A stretch of 64,000 nt of DNA. Source: Algoriphagus oliviformis. GTDB lineage: Bacteria > Bacteroidota > Bacteroidia > Cytophagales > Cyclobacteriaceae. The stretch lies in the NCBI RefSeq assembly GCF_017254915.1, contig NZ_JAFKCT010000008.1, positions 124,001 to 188,000 on the forward strand, read 5' to 3'. The notes beneath the pieces were generated by a model. It did no database searches. It saw nothing but the letters and a program-made list of their open reading frames with translations, and was not told the DNA's origin. Positions 6,263 through 15,230 of the stretch are shown here, piece after piece. The translations under genes were made by a program, and so were the position numbers. Each line of letters begins with the position of its first letter. Positions within the stretch are counted from its first letter, which is position 1.

Positions 6263-8977
6263 TTATTGGTAAAGCTGGTTGAAGAGCATCTTGAAGGTGC
6301 CGTGCGCTTGGCCTCTAAACGTGATCTCCGGACCGTAGGCATAGAGCTTCCCTTTTCCGACTTGGGCTTCAAAGGCCGTCACGCCGTTTTTAAGGTACTC
6401 CTGGCCCCAAGCCCAGCCGCTGCGCAGCGGAGCTTCGGCACCAAACCAAGCCAAAGGCTTTACCCCTTTCAGAGCCGCGTCCGGCCCCAGCTTGAACACC
6501 GGGCTGTTGTTAAACAACACGTCGGCTTTTGCACCCATGCCGTAGTTGGCAGCCAGGCTATTGTCCACGTACATCTCCAGCACACTGCCCGGGATGTAGT
6601 ATTTGTCGCCAGTGAGCGTCTTTTCGCTTCCGTTGGAGATTTCTACCAAAGCGTTGGAGACGGGAAGATCCAGCTGATACGCCAAAGAAGTGGCGGCGCC
6701 AACGGCCACGATTTCCCCTCCGTTTTCCAGGAAAGCCTTCAGCTGCGGAATAGACTTGTCAGTAGAAAGCCTGCCCAGCATATGGTGATACTCCGCTGGG
6801 ATTTCCTCCTGCTTGGGCTGGCCACCGCCGCCATACCCCCCTCCGCTTCCCGGTATTCCGGGGCCGATGAAAAGGATCACGTCATACTTGTCGGAGAGAT
6901 TGCCTCCGTCGATCTCCTTGGGGAAGATCTGCTGGAAGTCAAAATGGAACTGCTCCATCATCCATCTCACCCATCCCGACGGCATAGATCCGCCGTAGTA
7001 GTCATACAGTGCGATGCGGGAAGGCTTGATTTCCTTCGCCCCTGCCGGCTGGGAAGAAGCCACAGCCTCGATCCCATAGGATTTGGCAGCAGCCTCCAGC
7101 ACTTTCTTCCCTGCGGATGGCACGTAGAACGAACCAGCGGGCAGCCCCTTGGAAGCGGACACGGTGCGGTACACCTTCACTTTTGCTTTCAGCAGATCAT
7201 TGACCGCAAGAAAAGAATCGTTGGCTCGCGCGTCCAGCAGGTAGCCGGATCCGGACGGAAGCGAGGCTGGCTCGGGGGCAAGCAGCTGTCCATAAGCCAC
7301 CCGCTCAAATGGCCCCTCAAGTCCGTCCATGATCCTGTCGAACTCGACACCCATCTGGAAAGCAAGTGTCCAGCCAGCCGCGTCGTAGGGACGGATAGGA
7401 GGCCCTCCCGGATAGAGGAAGTCATTGGGATGGTCTTGCGGCTCAAACATGTCCAGCACGTGAGGGCGAAAAGCCTGCGCAGTCTTCACAACATAGGAAC
7501 CTGCGGGGTAGCTTTTGCCATTCAGCGAAAAGTCCGCCGTGGCCTTCTCCACCAGCACGCCAGACTTGATCAAGGCATTGAGAAACTTGATCGCGGTAGA
7601 AAAATCCGCTTGGTCTGCAGACAGGACATATCCTCGTGGATCTTTTTTCGAAGGGTCCTTGTACACCGAATCATAAAACTGCAAAGGCAAACCAGCCCTA
7701 AAACCAAAACTTGCCATTTCCGGGTCGTCTGCGTCCTTCTTCTTCTGGGAAGCATTGAACTCATCCTGTACCGCCTGCGCGTACTTCGGATACTTCGTCC
7801 AGGTATCGGTATTGCCGCGATCGATGGAGTTTTTGCCCATCAGGTAGAAGTTGTACAGCAGCTCATCCCCATGTCTCACGGCATGGTTGAGAATCGCATA
7901 GTTGAGCGACACCGAGTACTCGATGGAGCGTCTGAAGGGCCATGGGCCAGGAGTCACCGGATAGGGAGTACCGTTGTTTGGGATAAGTCTATCCGGCACC
8001 AAGGGAATAGAAAACGGCGAAGGATCACCTACGATCTCGGTCAGGATCCCGATCATGTTGTGGTAGTACGGGGTAGTCCTCAGGCCGCCATTCCACCAGG
8101 TCGAAAAGACAGAGCCGTCCAAACGGGTGTAGCCGGGCTTGTCTTCCACATGCAGGCGGTTGATCATTGCCGCACCTACCGCGTCAAGACTGGTGATGAT
8201 CAAGGGATCAAAGACATGGTTGAAGGGGTCTCTGTAAGGGGGGCCAGCCACCACAGTTCCGGAAGGGCCGCTTTGGTGGTGGTTGTACACGATCTGCGGA
8301 AGCCACTCGACATACTGCTGCAGGGAGATGTTGGTGGTTTCCTTCATGTTGTTCATGTAGAAATCCCTGTTGTTGTCATGCCCCACGTATTTCTGGTACA
8401 GGACGGGAATATTTTTGCTTCTCTTGCTTTCGTCCTCGTTTCTCATGTACCAGTCGGACATGATCTCCATGCCGTCCGGGTTGGCGTGAGCGAGGAGGAT
8501 GATCACTTCGTCGAGGATTTTGAGGGTTTCCTCGTCATTTCGGGAAGCGAGGTGATACAGCGTCTCGATGAGCTGCTGCGCACCGACCACTTCGCTGGCA
8601 TGCAGGCCGCCGTCGATCCATACTACGGGCTTGCCTTCTTGGGAAAGCTTTCTGGCCTCCTCCTGGCTCAGCTCCGCCCGGCCGAGCTTCTGGGAGATTT
8701 CCTTGTATTTTTCCAGCTGGGCAAAGTTGCCCGGCGCGGTGATGATCAGCATGGGCTGCTCCCGGCCAAACTCCGTCTGCCCGATGCTGGTGTACATGAC
8801 CCGGTCGGAGGCTGCATCCACCTTTTTGAAGTAGGCTTCGGTCTGTGAAAAATTGGCCAGCATGTAGGGATCGCCTATATCGAATCCGAAATGTGACTTG
8901 GGAGTGGGGATGGATTGGGCCTGCGCCAAAAACGGCAATAGCCCAAGAGCCAGGATAAGGGTTAAAATTCTTTTCAT
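6263..8977 (-). CDS. Secreted M14-family zinc carboxypeptidase
   Basis: 904 residues from the ATG at 8977, chosen because it gives a clean signal peptide (MKRILTLILALGLLPFLAQA, cleavage after AQA). The catalytic domain is N-terminal: zinc ligands H126 and E129 in GGLHASE, the asparagine/arginine substrate pocket at HDNNRDF, the NHHQSG segment, and the probable catalytic Glu in GILTEIVG. The remaining 500 residues are an accessory region with a Gly-rich loop (GIPGSGGGYGGGG) and a glutamine-amidotransferase-like fold seen in large Bacteroidota M14 enzymes. Probable role: digestion of peptides outside the cytoplasm. Monocistronic with its own terminator. Much larger than digestive carboxypeptidases (about 300 residues), but normal for this subfamily. 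Confidence 0.88.
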   Translation of the reverse strand: MKRILTLILALGLLPFLAQAQSIPTPKSHFGFDIGDPYMLANFSQTEAYFKKVDAASDRVMYTSIGQTEFGREQPMLIITAPGNFAQLEKYKEISQKLGRAELSQEEARKLSQEGKPVVWIDGGLHASEVVGAQQLIETLYHLASRNDEETLKILDEVIILLAHANPDGMEIMSDWYMRNEDESKRSKNIPVLYQKYVGHDNNRDFYMNNMKETTNISLQQYVEWLPQIVYNHHQSGPSGTVVAGPPYRDPFNHVFDPLIITSLDAVGAAMINRLHVEDKPGYTRLDGSVFSTWWNGGLRTTPYYHNMIGILTEIVGDPSPFSIPLVPDRLIPNNGTPYPVTPGPWPFRRSIEYSVSLNYAILNHAVRHGDELLYNFYLMGKNSIDRGNTDTWTKYPKYAQAVQDEFNASQKKKDADDPEMASFGFRAGLPLQFYDSVYKDPSKKDPRGYVLSADQADFSTAIKFLNALIKSGVLVEKATADFSLNGKSYPAGSYVVKTAQAFRPHVLDMFEPQDHPNDFLYPGGPPIRPYDAAGWTLAFQMGVEFDRIMDGLEGPFERVAYGQLLAPEPASLPSGSGYLLDARANDSFLAVNDLLKAKVKVYRTVSASKGLPAGSFYVPSAGKKVLEAAAKSYGIEAVASSQPAGAKEIKPSRIALYDYYGGSMPSGWVRWMMEQFHFDFQQIFPKEIDGGNLSDKYDVILFIGPGIPGSGGGYGGGGQPKQEEIPAEYHHMLGRLSTDKSIPQLKAFLENGGEIVAVGAATSLAYQLDLPVSNALVEISNGSEKTLTGDKYYIPGSVLEMYVDNSLAANYGMGAKADVLFNNSPVFKLGPDAALKGVKPLAWFGAEAPLRSGWAWGQEYLKNGVTAFEAQVGKGKLYAYGPEITFRGQAHGTFKMLFNQLYQ

Positions 8978-9190
8978 AAGGTCAGGTTTAGTACCAGTGT
9001 TGGTAAAAATAAACCAAGACACAGGGACTAGAGCTATTTAAAACCCCTTAAAGTCAAAAAATTACAGGATCGGTCAATCCATGAAAAAGGCCAAAACACC
9101 GCACGTCCATCGGCTCGGACCTATTTTGAAAATTACCGCAATATTATTTGGATGAAAGGCCCGGCCCTTAGCCCATCTGTCAAAAATCCT

Positions 9191-9198
9191 TACTTTTG
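9191..9198 (+). promoter_or_regulatory. -7 box of prs
   Basis: TACTTTTG, an exact TAnnTTTG, 45 bases before the prs ATG. No TTTG is present at the right distance upstream, so the -33 element is weak or absent and this call rests on one box. Confidence 0.55.
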
Positions 9199-9242
9199 CC
9201 TTTGTTTCCATTCCTTTCCAAACTCCCCCAAAAAAATCCACC

Positions 9243-10169
9243 ATGTCTGAGGTCAAAATATTTGCAGGTACCAACAGCCTCCACCTGGCAGAAAAAATCG
9301 CCAAAAACTACGGCAAAAAGCTTGGCGATTTGACCATGTCCAAGTTTAGCGACGGAGAAATGTCGCCGAGTTTTGACGAGTCCATCAGAGGTTGTACGGT
9401 ATTCATCATCCAAGGCACCAACCCTCCCAGCGACAACATCCTGGAGCTTTGCCTGATGATCGACGCGGCCAAGCGCGCCAGCGCCTACAAAGTCTGCGCC
9501 GTCATCCCCTATTTTGGCTATGCCAGGCAAGACCGAAAAGACAGGCCCCGGGTGTCCATCGCAGCCAAGCTGATCGCCAACATGATCACCTCTGCGGGCG
9601 CAGACCGCATCATGACCTGCGATCTGCACGCCGGACAAATCCAGGGATTTTTTGACATCCCTTTGGATCACTTGAACGGATCAGCTATCTTTGCACCCTA
9701 TTTGAGCACGCTCAGGCTTCAGGACATGATTTTCGCAGCTCCTGATGTAGGGGGCGTGGCTAGGGCAAGATCGTTTGCCAAGCACTTCGAAGTAGAAATG
9801 GTCGTCTGTGACAAGCACAGAAAAAGAGCCAACGAGATCGCATCCATGCAGGTGATCGGAGACGTGGAAGGAAAGGATGTCATTCTCGTGGATGATTTGG
9901 TCGATACGGCAGGCACGCTCTGCAAAGCTGCCCAGATCATCAAGGAAAAAGGAGCCAACTCCGTCAGAGCTATCGTCACGCACGGTGTACTTTCGGGAAA
10001 GGCCTATGAAAACATCGAAAACTCCGTCTTGGAGGAACTGGTCATCACCGATACCATCACCCCAAAGATGCAGTCTTCAAAAATCAAAGTACTGAGCGTG
10101 GCCGAACTGTTTGCCAAAGCCATCCATGCGGTGACCGGCAACACCTCGATCAGCTCTTTGTTTATCTGA
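9243..10169 (+). CDS. prs: Ribose-phosphate pyrophosphokinase (PRPP synthetase)
   Basis: 308 residues; makes PRPP from ribose 5-phosphate and ATP for nucleotide, histidine and tryptophan synthesis. The opening MSEVKIFAGTNSLHLAEKIA, the ATP-site segment FGYARQDRKDRPR, the Mg-binding DLHAGQIQGFFDIP, the flexible-loop KHRKRANEI and the PRPP-binding loop VILVDDLVDTAGT are all present and intact. Slightly shorter than the E. coli enzyme (315). Only 26 bases before rplY with no terminator in between, so prs and rplY are probably co-transcribed. Confidence 0.97.
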   Translation: MSEVKIFAGTNSLHLAEKIAKNYGKKLGDLTMSKFSDGEMSPSFDESIRGCTVFIIQGTNPPSDNILELCLMIDAAKRASAYKVCAVIPYFGYARQDRKDRPRVSIAAKLIANMITSAGADRIMTCDLHAGQIQGFFDIPLDHLNGSAIFAPYLSTLRLQDMIFAAPDVGGVARARSFAKHFEVEMVVCDKHRKRANEIASMQVIGDVEGKDVILVDDLVDTAGTLCKAAQIIKEKGANSVRAIVTHGVLSGKAYENIENSVLEELVITDTITPKMQSSKIKVLSVAELFAKAIHAVTGNTSISSLFI

Positions 10170-10195
10170 GAAACCAATTTTAAATACAAGTACAT

Positions 10196-10768
10196 ATGAA
10201 AACACTAGAGATTATAGGGTTTAAAAGAGCAAATCTCGACAGTGCCGCTTTGAACGAAATCAGAGATTCAGGCAATGTTCCCTGCGTGGTTTACGGACCT
10301 GGTATCCCTGAGCAAGTTCACTTCTCATCTCCAGCCATCCTTTTCCGCGACTTGATTTACACTCCTGAAGTTCACCTGGTTGAACTCAACATCGAGGGTA
10401 CCATCATCAAAGCCGTATTGAAGGAAGCACAATTCCATCCGGTAAGCGAAATGCTGCTTCACGCAGACTTCATGGCTTACACCGAGGACAAGCCTATCAA
10501 ATTCGAGATCCCAGTGAGCATCGAAGGCAGCTCCCCTGGTATCGCCAAAGGTGGTAAGCTGGAATTCAAAACCAGAAAACTGAAAGTAAAAGGTATCGCA
10601 GGCAACCTTCCTGACTTCATCTCTGTAGACATCTCCAACCTCGATTTGGGTAAGTCTTTCAAAGTAGCAGAATTGCAGCCAGAAGGATTTGAGATCCTGA
10701 CTTCTCCAAACGTGTCCGTAGTGACTATCGGTATCCCGAGAGCACTCAGAGGCAAGAAGGCGGAGTAA
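10196..10768 (+). CDS. rplY: 50S ribosomal protein L25 (CTC type)
   Basis: 190 residues, the long two-domain form (L25 plus C-terminal TL5/CTC domain) that binds 5S rRNA. The N-terminal domain shows RDSGNVPCVVYGPG (the family's R-x-x-G-x-x-P-x-V-x-Y-G motif) and the C-terminal domain contains PVSIEGSSPGIAKGGKLE and LPDFISVDISNLDLGKSF. Prs-rplY-pth is a common order in Bacteroidota. A terminator follows within about 20 bases. Confidence 0.96.
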   Translation: MKTLEIIGFKRANLDSAALNEIRDSGNVPCVVYGPGIPEQVHFSSPAILFRDLIYTPEVHLVELNIEGTIIKAVLKEAQFHPVSEMLLHADFMAYTEDKPIKFEIPVSIEGSSPGIAKGGKLEFKTRKLKVKGIAGNLPDFISVDISNLDLGKSFKVAELQPEGFEILTSPNVSVVTIGIPRALRGKKAE

Positions 10769-10788
10769 TCCTCTCTTACAGATTCAAC

Positions 10789-10820
10789 AAATCCTGTCCC
10801 CAACCGGACAGGATTTTTTA
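10789..10820 (+). terminator. Terminator between rplY and pth
   Basis: Stem AATCCTGTCC / GGACAGGATT around CCAACC, followed by T6. The pth ATG at 10847 lies 27 bases beyond it, so pth probably depends on read-through or its own promoter. Confidence 0.9.
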
Positions 10821-10846
10821 TTTTCATGCCCCGAATCCCCACACTT

Positions 10847-11407
10847 ATGAAATACCTCATCGTCGGCCTGGGCAACATCGGCCCCGAATATGAACTCACC
10901 CGCCACAACATCGGCTTTCTCACCGTAGACCGATTGGCTGACAATGAAGGAGCCACTTGGAAAAGCGACCGATTGGCCTTCAAAACCGAACTCAAGTACA
11001 AAGGCCGCACCCTGCACCTCATCAAGCCTACCACCTACATGAACCTCAGTGGCAAGGCCGTCAACTACTGGATGAAGGAGCTCAACATCCCCAAGGAAAA
11101 CATCCTGGTGGTCGTGGACGAGGTGGCTATCCCTTTTGGGAAGCTCAGAATGAGGGGAAAGGGAAGTGCAGCCGGACACAACGGACTGAAAAATATCGAA
11201 GCGCTCACGGGAGGCCAGGACTATCCTAGGCTGAGAATGGGAATCGGCGACGACTTTCCCAAAGGCCGGCAGGTGGATTTTGTCCTGGGCCGCTTTTCGC
11301 AAAAAGAATTTGACGAGCTGCCCATCATGATGGACAAGGCCATCGACATGATCCTGGGCTTCTGCACCATCGGCATTGCCCAGACCATGACACAGTTCAA
11401 TGACTAG
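10847..11407 (+). CDS. pth: Peptidyl-tRNA hydrolase
   Basis: 186 residues from the ATG at 10847; an upstream in-frame ATG at 10826 would add seven residues but lies in the terminator's tail. The enzyme cleaves peptidyl-tRNA released by stalled ribosomes. Motifs: MKYLIVGLGNIGPEYELTRHNIGF with catalytic His in TRHNIGF, TYMNLSG with the conserved Asn, VVVDEVAIPFGKLRMRGKGSAAGHNGLKNI with the catalytic Asp and the GHNG loop. Full length. Confidence 0.96.
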   Translation: MKYLIVGLGNIGPEYELTRHNIGFLTVDRLADNEGATWKSDRLAFKTELKYKGRTLHLIKPTTYMNLSGKAVNYWMKELNIPKENILVVVDEVAIPFGKLRMRGKGSAAGHNGLKNIEALTGGQDYPRLRMGIGDDFPKGRQVDFVLGRFSQKEFDELPIMMDKAIDMILGFCTIGIAQTMTQFND

Positions 11408-11634
11408 GCATAAATAACAGACCAATCTACAAGGCCTGCGCTCCATTCCATCCCAAATGGTTTAAGATTTTTGACCTCGATTTACGGGGTCCATGCAATG
11501 TGACTGTCTGGCTTTTCCAAGCCAAACTCGAAGGCCCAAAGAATCCTGCAGCTTTGTCAAAGCCCGAATTTCAAACCTCAAATTTTGAATTTCGATTCTC
11601 AACTCCGCTACAGCCAAGATCAATGGGGCTCCGC
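11408..11634 (+). other. Spacer upstream of the SAM riboswitch
   Basis: About 230 bases without a plausible gene. It contains AT-rich self-similar stretches (CAAATTTTGAATTTCGATTCTCAA-like) near 11560-11605. A minus-strand reading frame across it and the riboswitch has no family resemblance and is rejected. Confidence 0.5.
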
Positions 11635-11665
11635 TTGCTTTTCTCCCAATCTCCCTCTTTCTTTG
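11635..11665 (+). promoter_or_regulatory. Possible promoter of the S-box/metZ transcript
   Basis: TTG at 11635-11637, 20 bases, then TTTCTTTG at 11658-11665, one mismatch from TAnnTTTG. The implied start near 11672 falls about 13 bases before riboswitch helix P1, which is the position expected. Tentative. Confidence 0.4.
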
Positions 11666-11684
11666 CAACACTTCAGGAGACTGA

Positions 11685-11784
11685 TTTATAAAGAAGAGGC
11701 GAGAGAATAGGCTCGATGACCCTCTGGCAACCATCCCCGCCAAGGTGAAAGGTGCCAAATCCTACCCTCTGCGGGAACTATAAA
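11685..11784 (+). promoter_or_regulatory. SAM-I (S-box) riboswitch
   Basis: S-adenosylmethionine-sensing leader RNA. Helix P1 is TTTATA (11685-11690) with TATAAA (11779-11784). Between them are the conserved S-box blocks: GAGGCGAGAGAATAGGCTCG, then ATGACCCTCTGGCAACC, the GGTGAAAGGTGCCAAATCC core and TACCCTCTGCGGG. This is the Bacteroidota form of the element. It lies 99 bases before the ATG of the MetZ-type gene, so SAM should switch off methionine synthesis. No separate intrinsic terminator is obvious after P1, so control may act on translation or on an unrecognised hairpin. Confidence 0.9.
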
Positions 11785-11883
11785 TTGGCGTACACACTAC
11801 TGCCTCAATTCTGGTTCGGAATCTGCGCTTGGGAAAATTCTTTTTCAGCCCTGACTCTATTTCGTATTCAAACCTACCAGAAC

Positions 11884-13050
11884 ATGAGTCATTTCGAAAC
11901 CGATGCGATCCGAATCCAAAGCCGCTCCGACCAGCGCGAGCACTCCTCCTCCATCGTACTGACCTCCAGCTTTACCTTTGGCTCAGCCGAGGAAGCCCGG
12001 GCGATGTTTGCCGAAGAAATCCCCGGCAACATCTACTCCCGCTACGCCAACCCCAACTCCTCTGACCTGATCGAAAAGGTCTGCGCCGCAGAAGGCACCG
12101 AGGACGGCCTGGCGACCGCCTCCGGTATGGCGGCCATGTTTGGCAGTATGGCGGCGCTGCTGGAGCAGGGAGACCATGTGCTGGCCTCGCGCTCCCTCTT
12201 TGGCTCTACCCACCAGCTCCTGACACGCGTCTTCCCCAAGTGGGGCATCACCTCCACCTACGGAGACATCTCCGACTGCCAAAACTGGGACAAACTCGTG
12301 CAGCCCAACACCAAGATGCTGTTTATCGAGACCCCTTCCAATCCGGGATTGGAGATCATCGACTTGGAGTGGGCGGGCAAATTTGCCGAAGCGCACAAGC
12401 TCATCCTCGTGGTGGACAACTGCTTTGCCACGCCGTATCTGCAGCAGCCAGCCAAATGGGGCGCGCATATCGTCGCCCACAGCGCCACCAAGTTCATCGA
12501 CGGGCAAGGCCGCGTCATTGGAGGTTTGATCCTGGGGAAAAAAGAGCTGATCAAGGAAGTGCAGTTTTTCACCCGCCACACCGGCCCCTCCATTTCGCCC
12601 TTCAACGCTTGGGTGCTGGCGAAAAGCATGGAAACGCTGGCCGTCAGGATGGACAGGCACTGCGAAAACGCACTGAAAGTCGCCAGCTATTTCGAAGGCA
12701 ACGCCGAACTGGAAGCCGTCAAGTATCCCTTTCTCAAGTCACACCCGCAGCATGATCTCGCCCTCAAGCAGATGAAGGCTGGAGGCGGCATCATCACGCT
12801 GACGCTAAAGGGTGGTGGCGCCAGGGCGCAGCGCTTCATCGATCAGCTACAGATGGTCTCCATCACGCCAAACCTCGGAGACAGCCGCAGCATCGTTACC
12901 CATCCTGCCTCCACCACCCACAGCAAGCTCTCCGCGGAAGAGCGTGCCCGGGTGGGGATTACCGATGGACTGGTGAGGCTTTCGGTAGGATTGGAGTACT
13001 GTGACGACATCATCAAAGATGTGGAGCAGGCCATCGAAAAATCCAAGTAA
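11884..13050 (+). CDS. metZ: O-succinylhomoserine (or O-acetylhomoserine) sulfhydrylase, MetZ type
   Basis: 388 residues from the ATG at 11884; the frame is open upstream through the riboswitch, but the ATG after it is the only sensible start. PLP enzyme of the Cys/Met metabolism family that forms homocysteine from activated homoserine and sulfide. The PLP lysine is K203 in SATKFIDGQGR, the pyridine-binding Asp is D178 in VVDNCFATPYLQQP, and SRYANPNSSDLIEKV is the cofactor phosphate region. The FIDGQGRVIGG motif favours MetZ over cystathionine gamma-synthase. The SAM-I riboswitch upstream supports a methionine-synthesis role. Choice of succinyl versus acetyl donor is not visible in sequence. 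Confidence 0.9.
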   Translation: MSHFETDAIRIQSRSDQREHSSSIVLTSSFTFGSAEEARAMFAEEIPGNIYSRYANPNSSDLIEKVCAAEGTEDGLATASGMAAMFGSMAALLEQGDHVLASRSLFGSTHQLLTRVFPKWGITSTYGDISDCQNWDKLVQPNTKMLFIETPSNPGLEIIDLEWAGKFAEAHKLILVVDNCFATPYLQQPAKWGAHIVAHSATKFIDGQGRVIGGLILGKKELIKEVQFFTRHTGPSISPFNAWVLAKSMETLAVRMDRHCENALKVASYFEGNAELEAVKYPFLKSHPQHDLALKQMKAGGGIITLTLKGGGARAQRFIDQLQMVSITPNLGDSRSIVTHPASTTHSKLSAEERARVGITDGLVRLSVGLEYCDDIIKDVEQAIEKSK

Positions 13051-13075
13051 ACGTCCACCGACTAGATCAAAACAA

Positions 13076-13105
13076 AAAGCGGCCCCGGATATCCGGGGCC
13101 GCTTT
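13076..13105. terminator. Bidirectional terminator between metZ and the CBS gene
   Basis: A perfect 30-base palindrome, arms AAAGCGGCCCCGGAT / ATCCGGGGCCGCTTT, with A-run on the left and T on the right, placed between the two convergent genes (stops at 13050 and 13109). Confidence 0.9.
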
Positions 13106-13108
13106 GCA

Positions 13109-13567
13109 TTACCAGGTCGTATGCTGGAGCTTGGGAAAAGCGCGAATCACGTCGCTCAGGCTGATTTGCCCGAGTAGCTGCCCGTCCTTGATGACGGGAA
13201 AACGCCTGAACTTGCTCTCCAGAAACTTCTGCGCTACGTCAAAAAGCGACATATCCGGTGACACGCTCACGATCTTTGTACTCATGTGGTCTTTGACCTT
13301 TGAGGGAAACCTGACCGTATTGGTGTATTTGCCTCGGATGATCTCCGCCAGGCAATCCGTCTGCGAAATGATCCCCACCAAAGCTCCCGACTCGTCCAAG
13401 ACCGGACCTCCTGAGATCTTTCGCCTAGTCAACACTTCCAAAACTTGGTCTATCGAATCCTCGGGACTAAAAGTGGCTAGATTGGTACTCATATGGTCTC
13501 TGACCAAAATCTGCTTGATTGGGGCTTTCGGCTCCACCTCTCTGACCCCTTGAAAACTTTTTACCAT
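13109..13567 (-). CDS. CBS-domain protein
   Basis: 152 residues with two CBS motifs in tandem, the unit that binds adenosine nucleotides and acts as an energy sensor. First repeat about 25-80 (MSTNLATFSPEDSIDQVLEVL...GGPVLDESGALVGIISQTDC), second about 92-145 (HMSTKIVSVSPDMSLFDVAQKF...RFPVIKDGQLLGQISLSDVI). Both carry the G-x-h-x-G-h-h-S/T-x-x-D pattern of ligand-binding CBS. No other domain, no signal peptide: a free-standing cytoplasmic CBS protein with unknown partner. Monocistronic. Confidence 0.9.
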   Translation of the reverse strand: MVKSFQGVREVEPKAPIKQILVRDHMSTNLATFSPEDSIDQVLEVLTRRKISGGPVLDESGALVGIISQTDCLAEIIRGKYTNTVRFPSKVKDHMSTKIVSVSPDMSLFDVAQKFLESKFRRFPVIKDGQLLGQISLSDVIRAFPKLQHTTW

Positions 13568-13685
13568 AGCTTATTATTTAAGGATGAATAATAAGATACT
13601 GATTTCTAGACACAAGAGAAATATTAACCCAGGAATTAAATCCATTGCGGGTTTTTATTTTGAAAACCAGTAAAAGAACAGACGT

Positions 13686-15224
13686 TTATTTCAATCCATT
13701 CCGCAGAATCACGAACGGAGCCCAAGTGGATACAGGAGGCTGATAAAGCTCGTCAAACGCAAAAGTCCCAACGACTATGTCCAGGTCACCGTCCAGATCC
13801 AAGTCGCCCTTGGCGATGCTCAGCCAATGCAGATCCGGAGCCTGTGGAAGCACATGGGCTTCAAACCTACCCTTCGAAGCCTGCCGAAAGTATAGCAGGT
13901 CCCGTTTTGGCTTTTGGGCCTTGTCCGGAAAAAAAGAAATGGCGACCAAATCCACCATCCCATCTTGGTCAAAGTCCCCCACCTCCAGTCCACTGGCCCC
14001 GTGCATGGGATAAAACCAGCTTTCCTCAAAGTCACCGGAACCTTGGTTTTCAAAAATGCGCACCCCATGATAGGGTTTCAAAACCTGCGAGAGGTCAGCA
14101 TTGTCGCCATTGACCAAGATCAGGTCAGGCAAGCCGTCCCCGGTCATGTCCTCGTAGCGAAAATCGCTGGAGCCAAAGGCCGGGTGAAAGGCCAACAATC
14201 TCTCCTCCCGGAATTTTCCTCCGCCCAGGTTTTCAAAAAGCAAAACAGCCTCCTTGGCCTGAGTCATCAAAGCAAGGATATCCAGATCGCCATCCCCGTC
14301 AAAATCCACCGCGATCGTCCTTCTGGCACCTGGGTCTTTTTTGAGAATCAGCTCTCTAAAGCCAGACGAATCCGAAAGGTAGAGACTCAACTTCCCAAGA
14401 TGGTTTCCAAAATGGCTGATCAAATAATCCTCTGTTCCGTCTCCATTCCAGTCGGCAAACTCCACATGGACTGGACGCAACAGCTTTTCCTGGAGCGGAC
14501 TCCCAGTCCAGCCAGTCTCGCGTCGAGTATAGTCAGCCAGCACACCTAGAGAATCATTGGCGGGATCCATCAAGCCCATGGAAAGGAGGGTAAAGGAACC
14601 GTCTTCCTTCCATTTCATTTCCACCGGAGCCACCGGAGTGGGAATCGAATCCAGCTCCTTAAAGCCGTTTTTTGAATCCAGCACAAAAAGGGAACGGAAG
14701 CGGTGCCCAAGCCACAAATGCCCAGTCTCGGGCTCCACCTTTAGCATGGTGGTCAGGCTCGCCCTCACCATGGGAAACCGTGGGATCTCAAGCTTAAAAC
14801 CCGGAATCCCACTTTTCGGCAGAGGCATTTTCTGCTGGGGAATCGGCTTTTCCGGGGCCTCTTCCAGATAGTAGGCCAAAATCTTCTGCCAGTTCTCCCT
14901 CGTGATCAGAGGCACTTTGGAATAGATGCCTTCCGGCACTCCTTCATCTTCGGGAAGGCTTGTCCCAAAGTCCTCAGGCAGGAACAGGCCCATCCGCTTG
15001 CGCATGTCTGGAAGAACTTTGCCCTCCCAGGTCGCCCGATCCAAGACCTCCGGCTCGGGCTTCACATGGCAGGCGGCGCAGTAGCCATTGGCGAGCTGCT
15101 CGCCAGAGAGGTCCAGGTCGGAGCTGGCAAGCTGCTGCAGGCTGGGCGGAGGCTGCTTTCTTTCGGAAATCTGCCCACAGCCACACAGCCACAACAAAAC
15201 CAACCCGACTAGACCTCGCTGCAT
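13686..15224 (-). CDS. FG-GAP/VCBS-repeat lipoprotein with haem c motif
   Basis: 512 residues. Signal peptide with lipobox near MQRGLVGLVLLWLCGC (lipid Cys 14 or 16). A haem c motif CAACH lies at residues 49-53, followed by an Asp/Arg-rich stretch ending in DMRKRMGLFLP with a downstream Met as possible axial ligand. The rest consists of FG-GAP repeats with calcium-binding-like loops: DWNGDGTEDYLI, DFDGDGDLDILAL, DMTGDGLPDLILV, DFDQDGMVDLVAI, DLDLDGDLDIVVG. Probably a surface or periplasmic beta-propeller carrying a small cytochrome segment. The last gene of a minus-strand run with cutC and the asparaginase-family gene; 6 bases separate it from cutC. Role unknown. Confidence 0.82.
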   Translation of the reverse strand: MQRGLVGLVLLWLCGCGQISERKQPPPSLQQLASSDLDLSGEQLANGYCAACHVKPEPEVLDRATWEGKVLPDMRKRMGLFLPEDFGTSLPEDEGVPEGIYSKVPLITRENWQKILAYYLEEAPEKPIPQQKMPLPKSGIPGFKLEIPRFPMVRASLTTMLKVEPETGHLWLGHRFRSLFVLDSKNGFKELDSIPTPVAPVEMKWKEDGSFTLLSMGLMDPANDSLGVLADYTRRETGWTGSPLQEKLLRPVHVEFADWNGDGTEDYLISHFGNHLGKLSLYLSDSSGFRELILKKDPGARRTIAVDFDGDGDLDILALMTQAKEAVLLFENLGGGKFREERLLAFHPAFGSSDFRYEDMTGDGLPDLILVNGDNADLSQVLKPYHGVRIFENQGSGDFEESWFYPMHGASGLEVGDFDQDGMVDLVAISFFPDKAQKPKRDLLYFRQASKGRFEAHVLPQAPDLHWLSIAKGDLDLDGDLDIVVGTFAFDELYQPPVSTWAPFVILRNGLK

Positions 15225-15230
15225 AGACTT

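Noticed and set aside
6182..8848. 888-residue open frame opposite the M14 peptidase gene
   Set aside because: It is the antisense frame of a GC-rich gene; no family motif, and the peptidase has signal peptide, zinc ligands and terminator.
11462..11758. 98-residue minus-strand frame before metZ
   Set aside because: It lies antisense to the SAM-I riboswitch and has no family resemblance.
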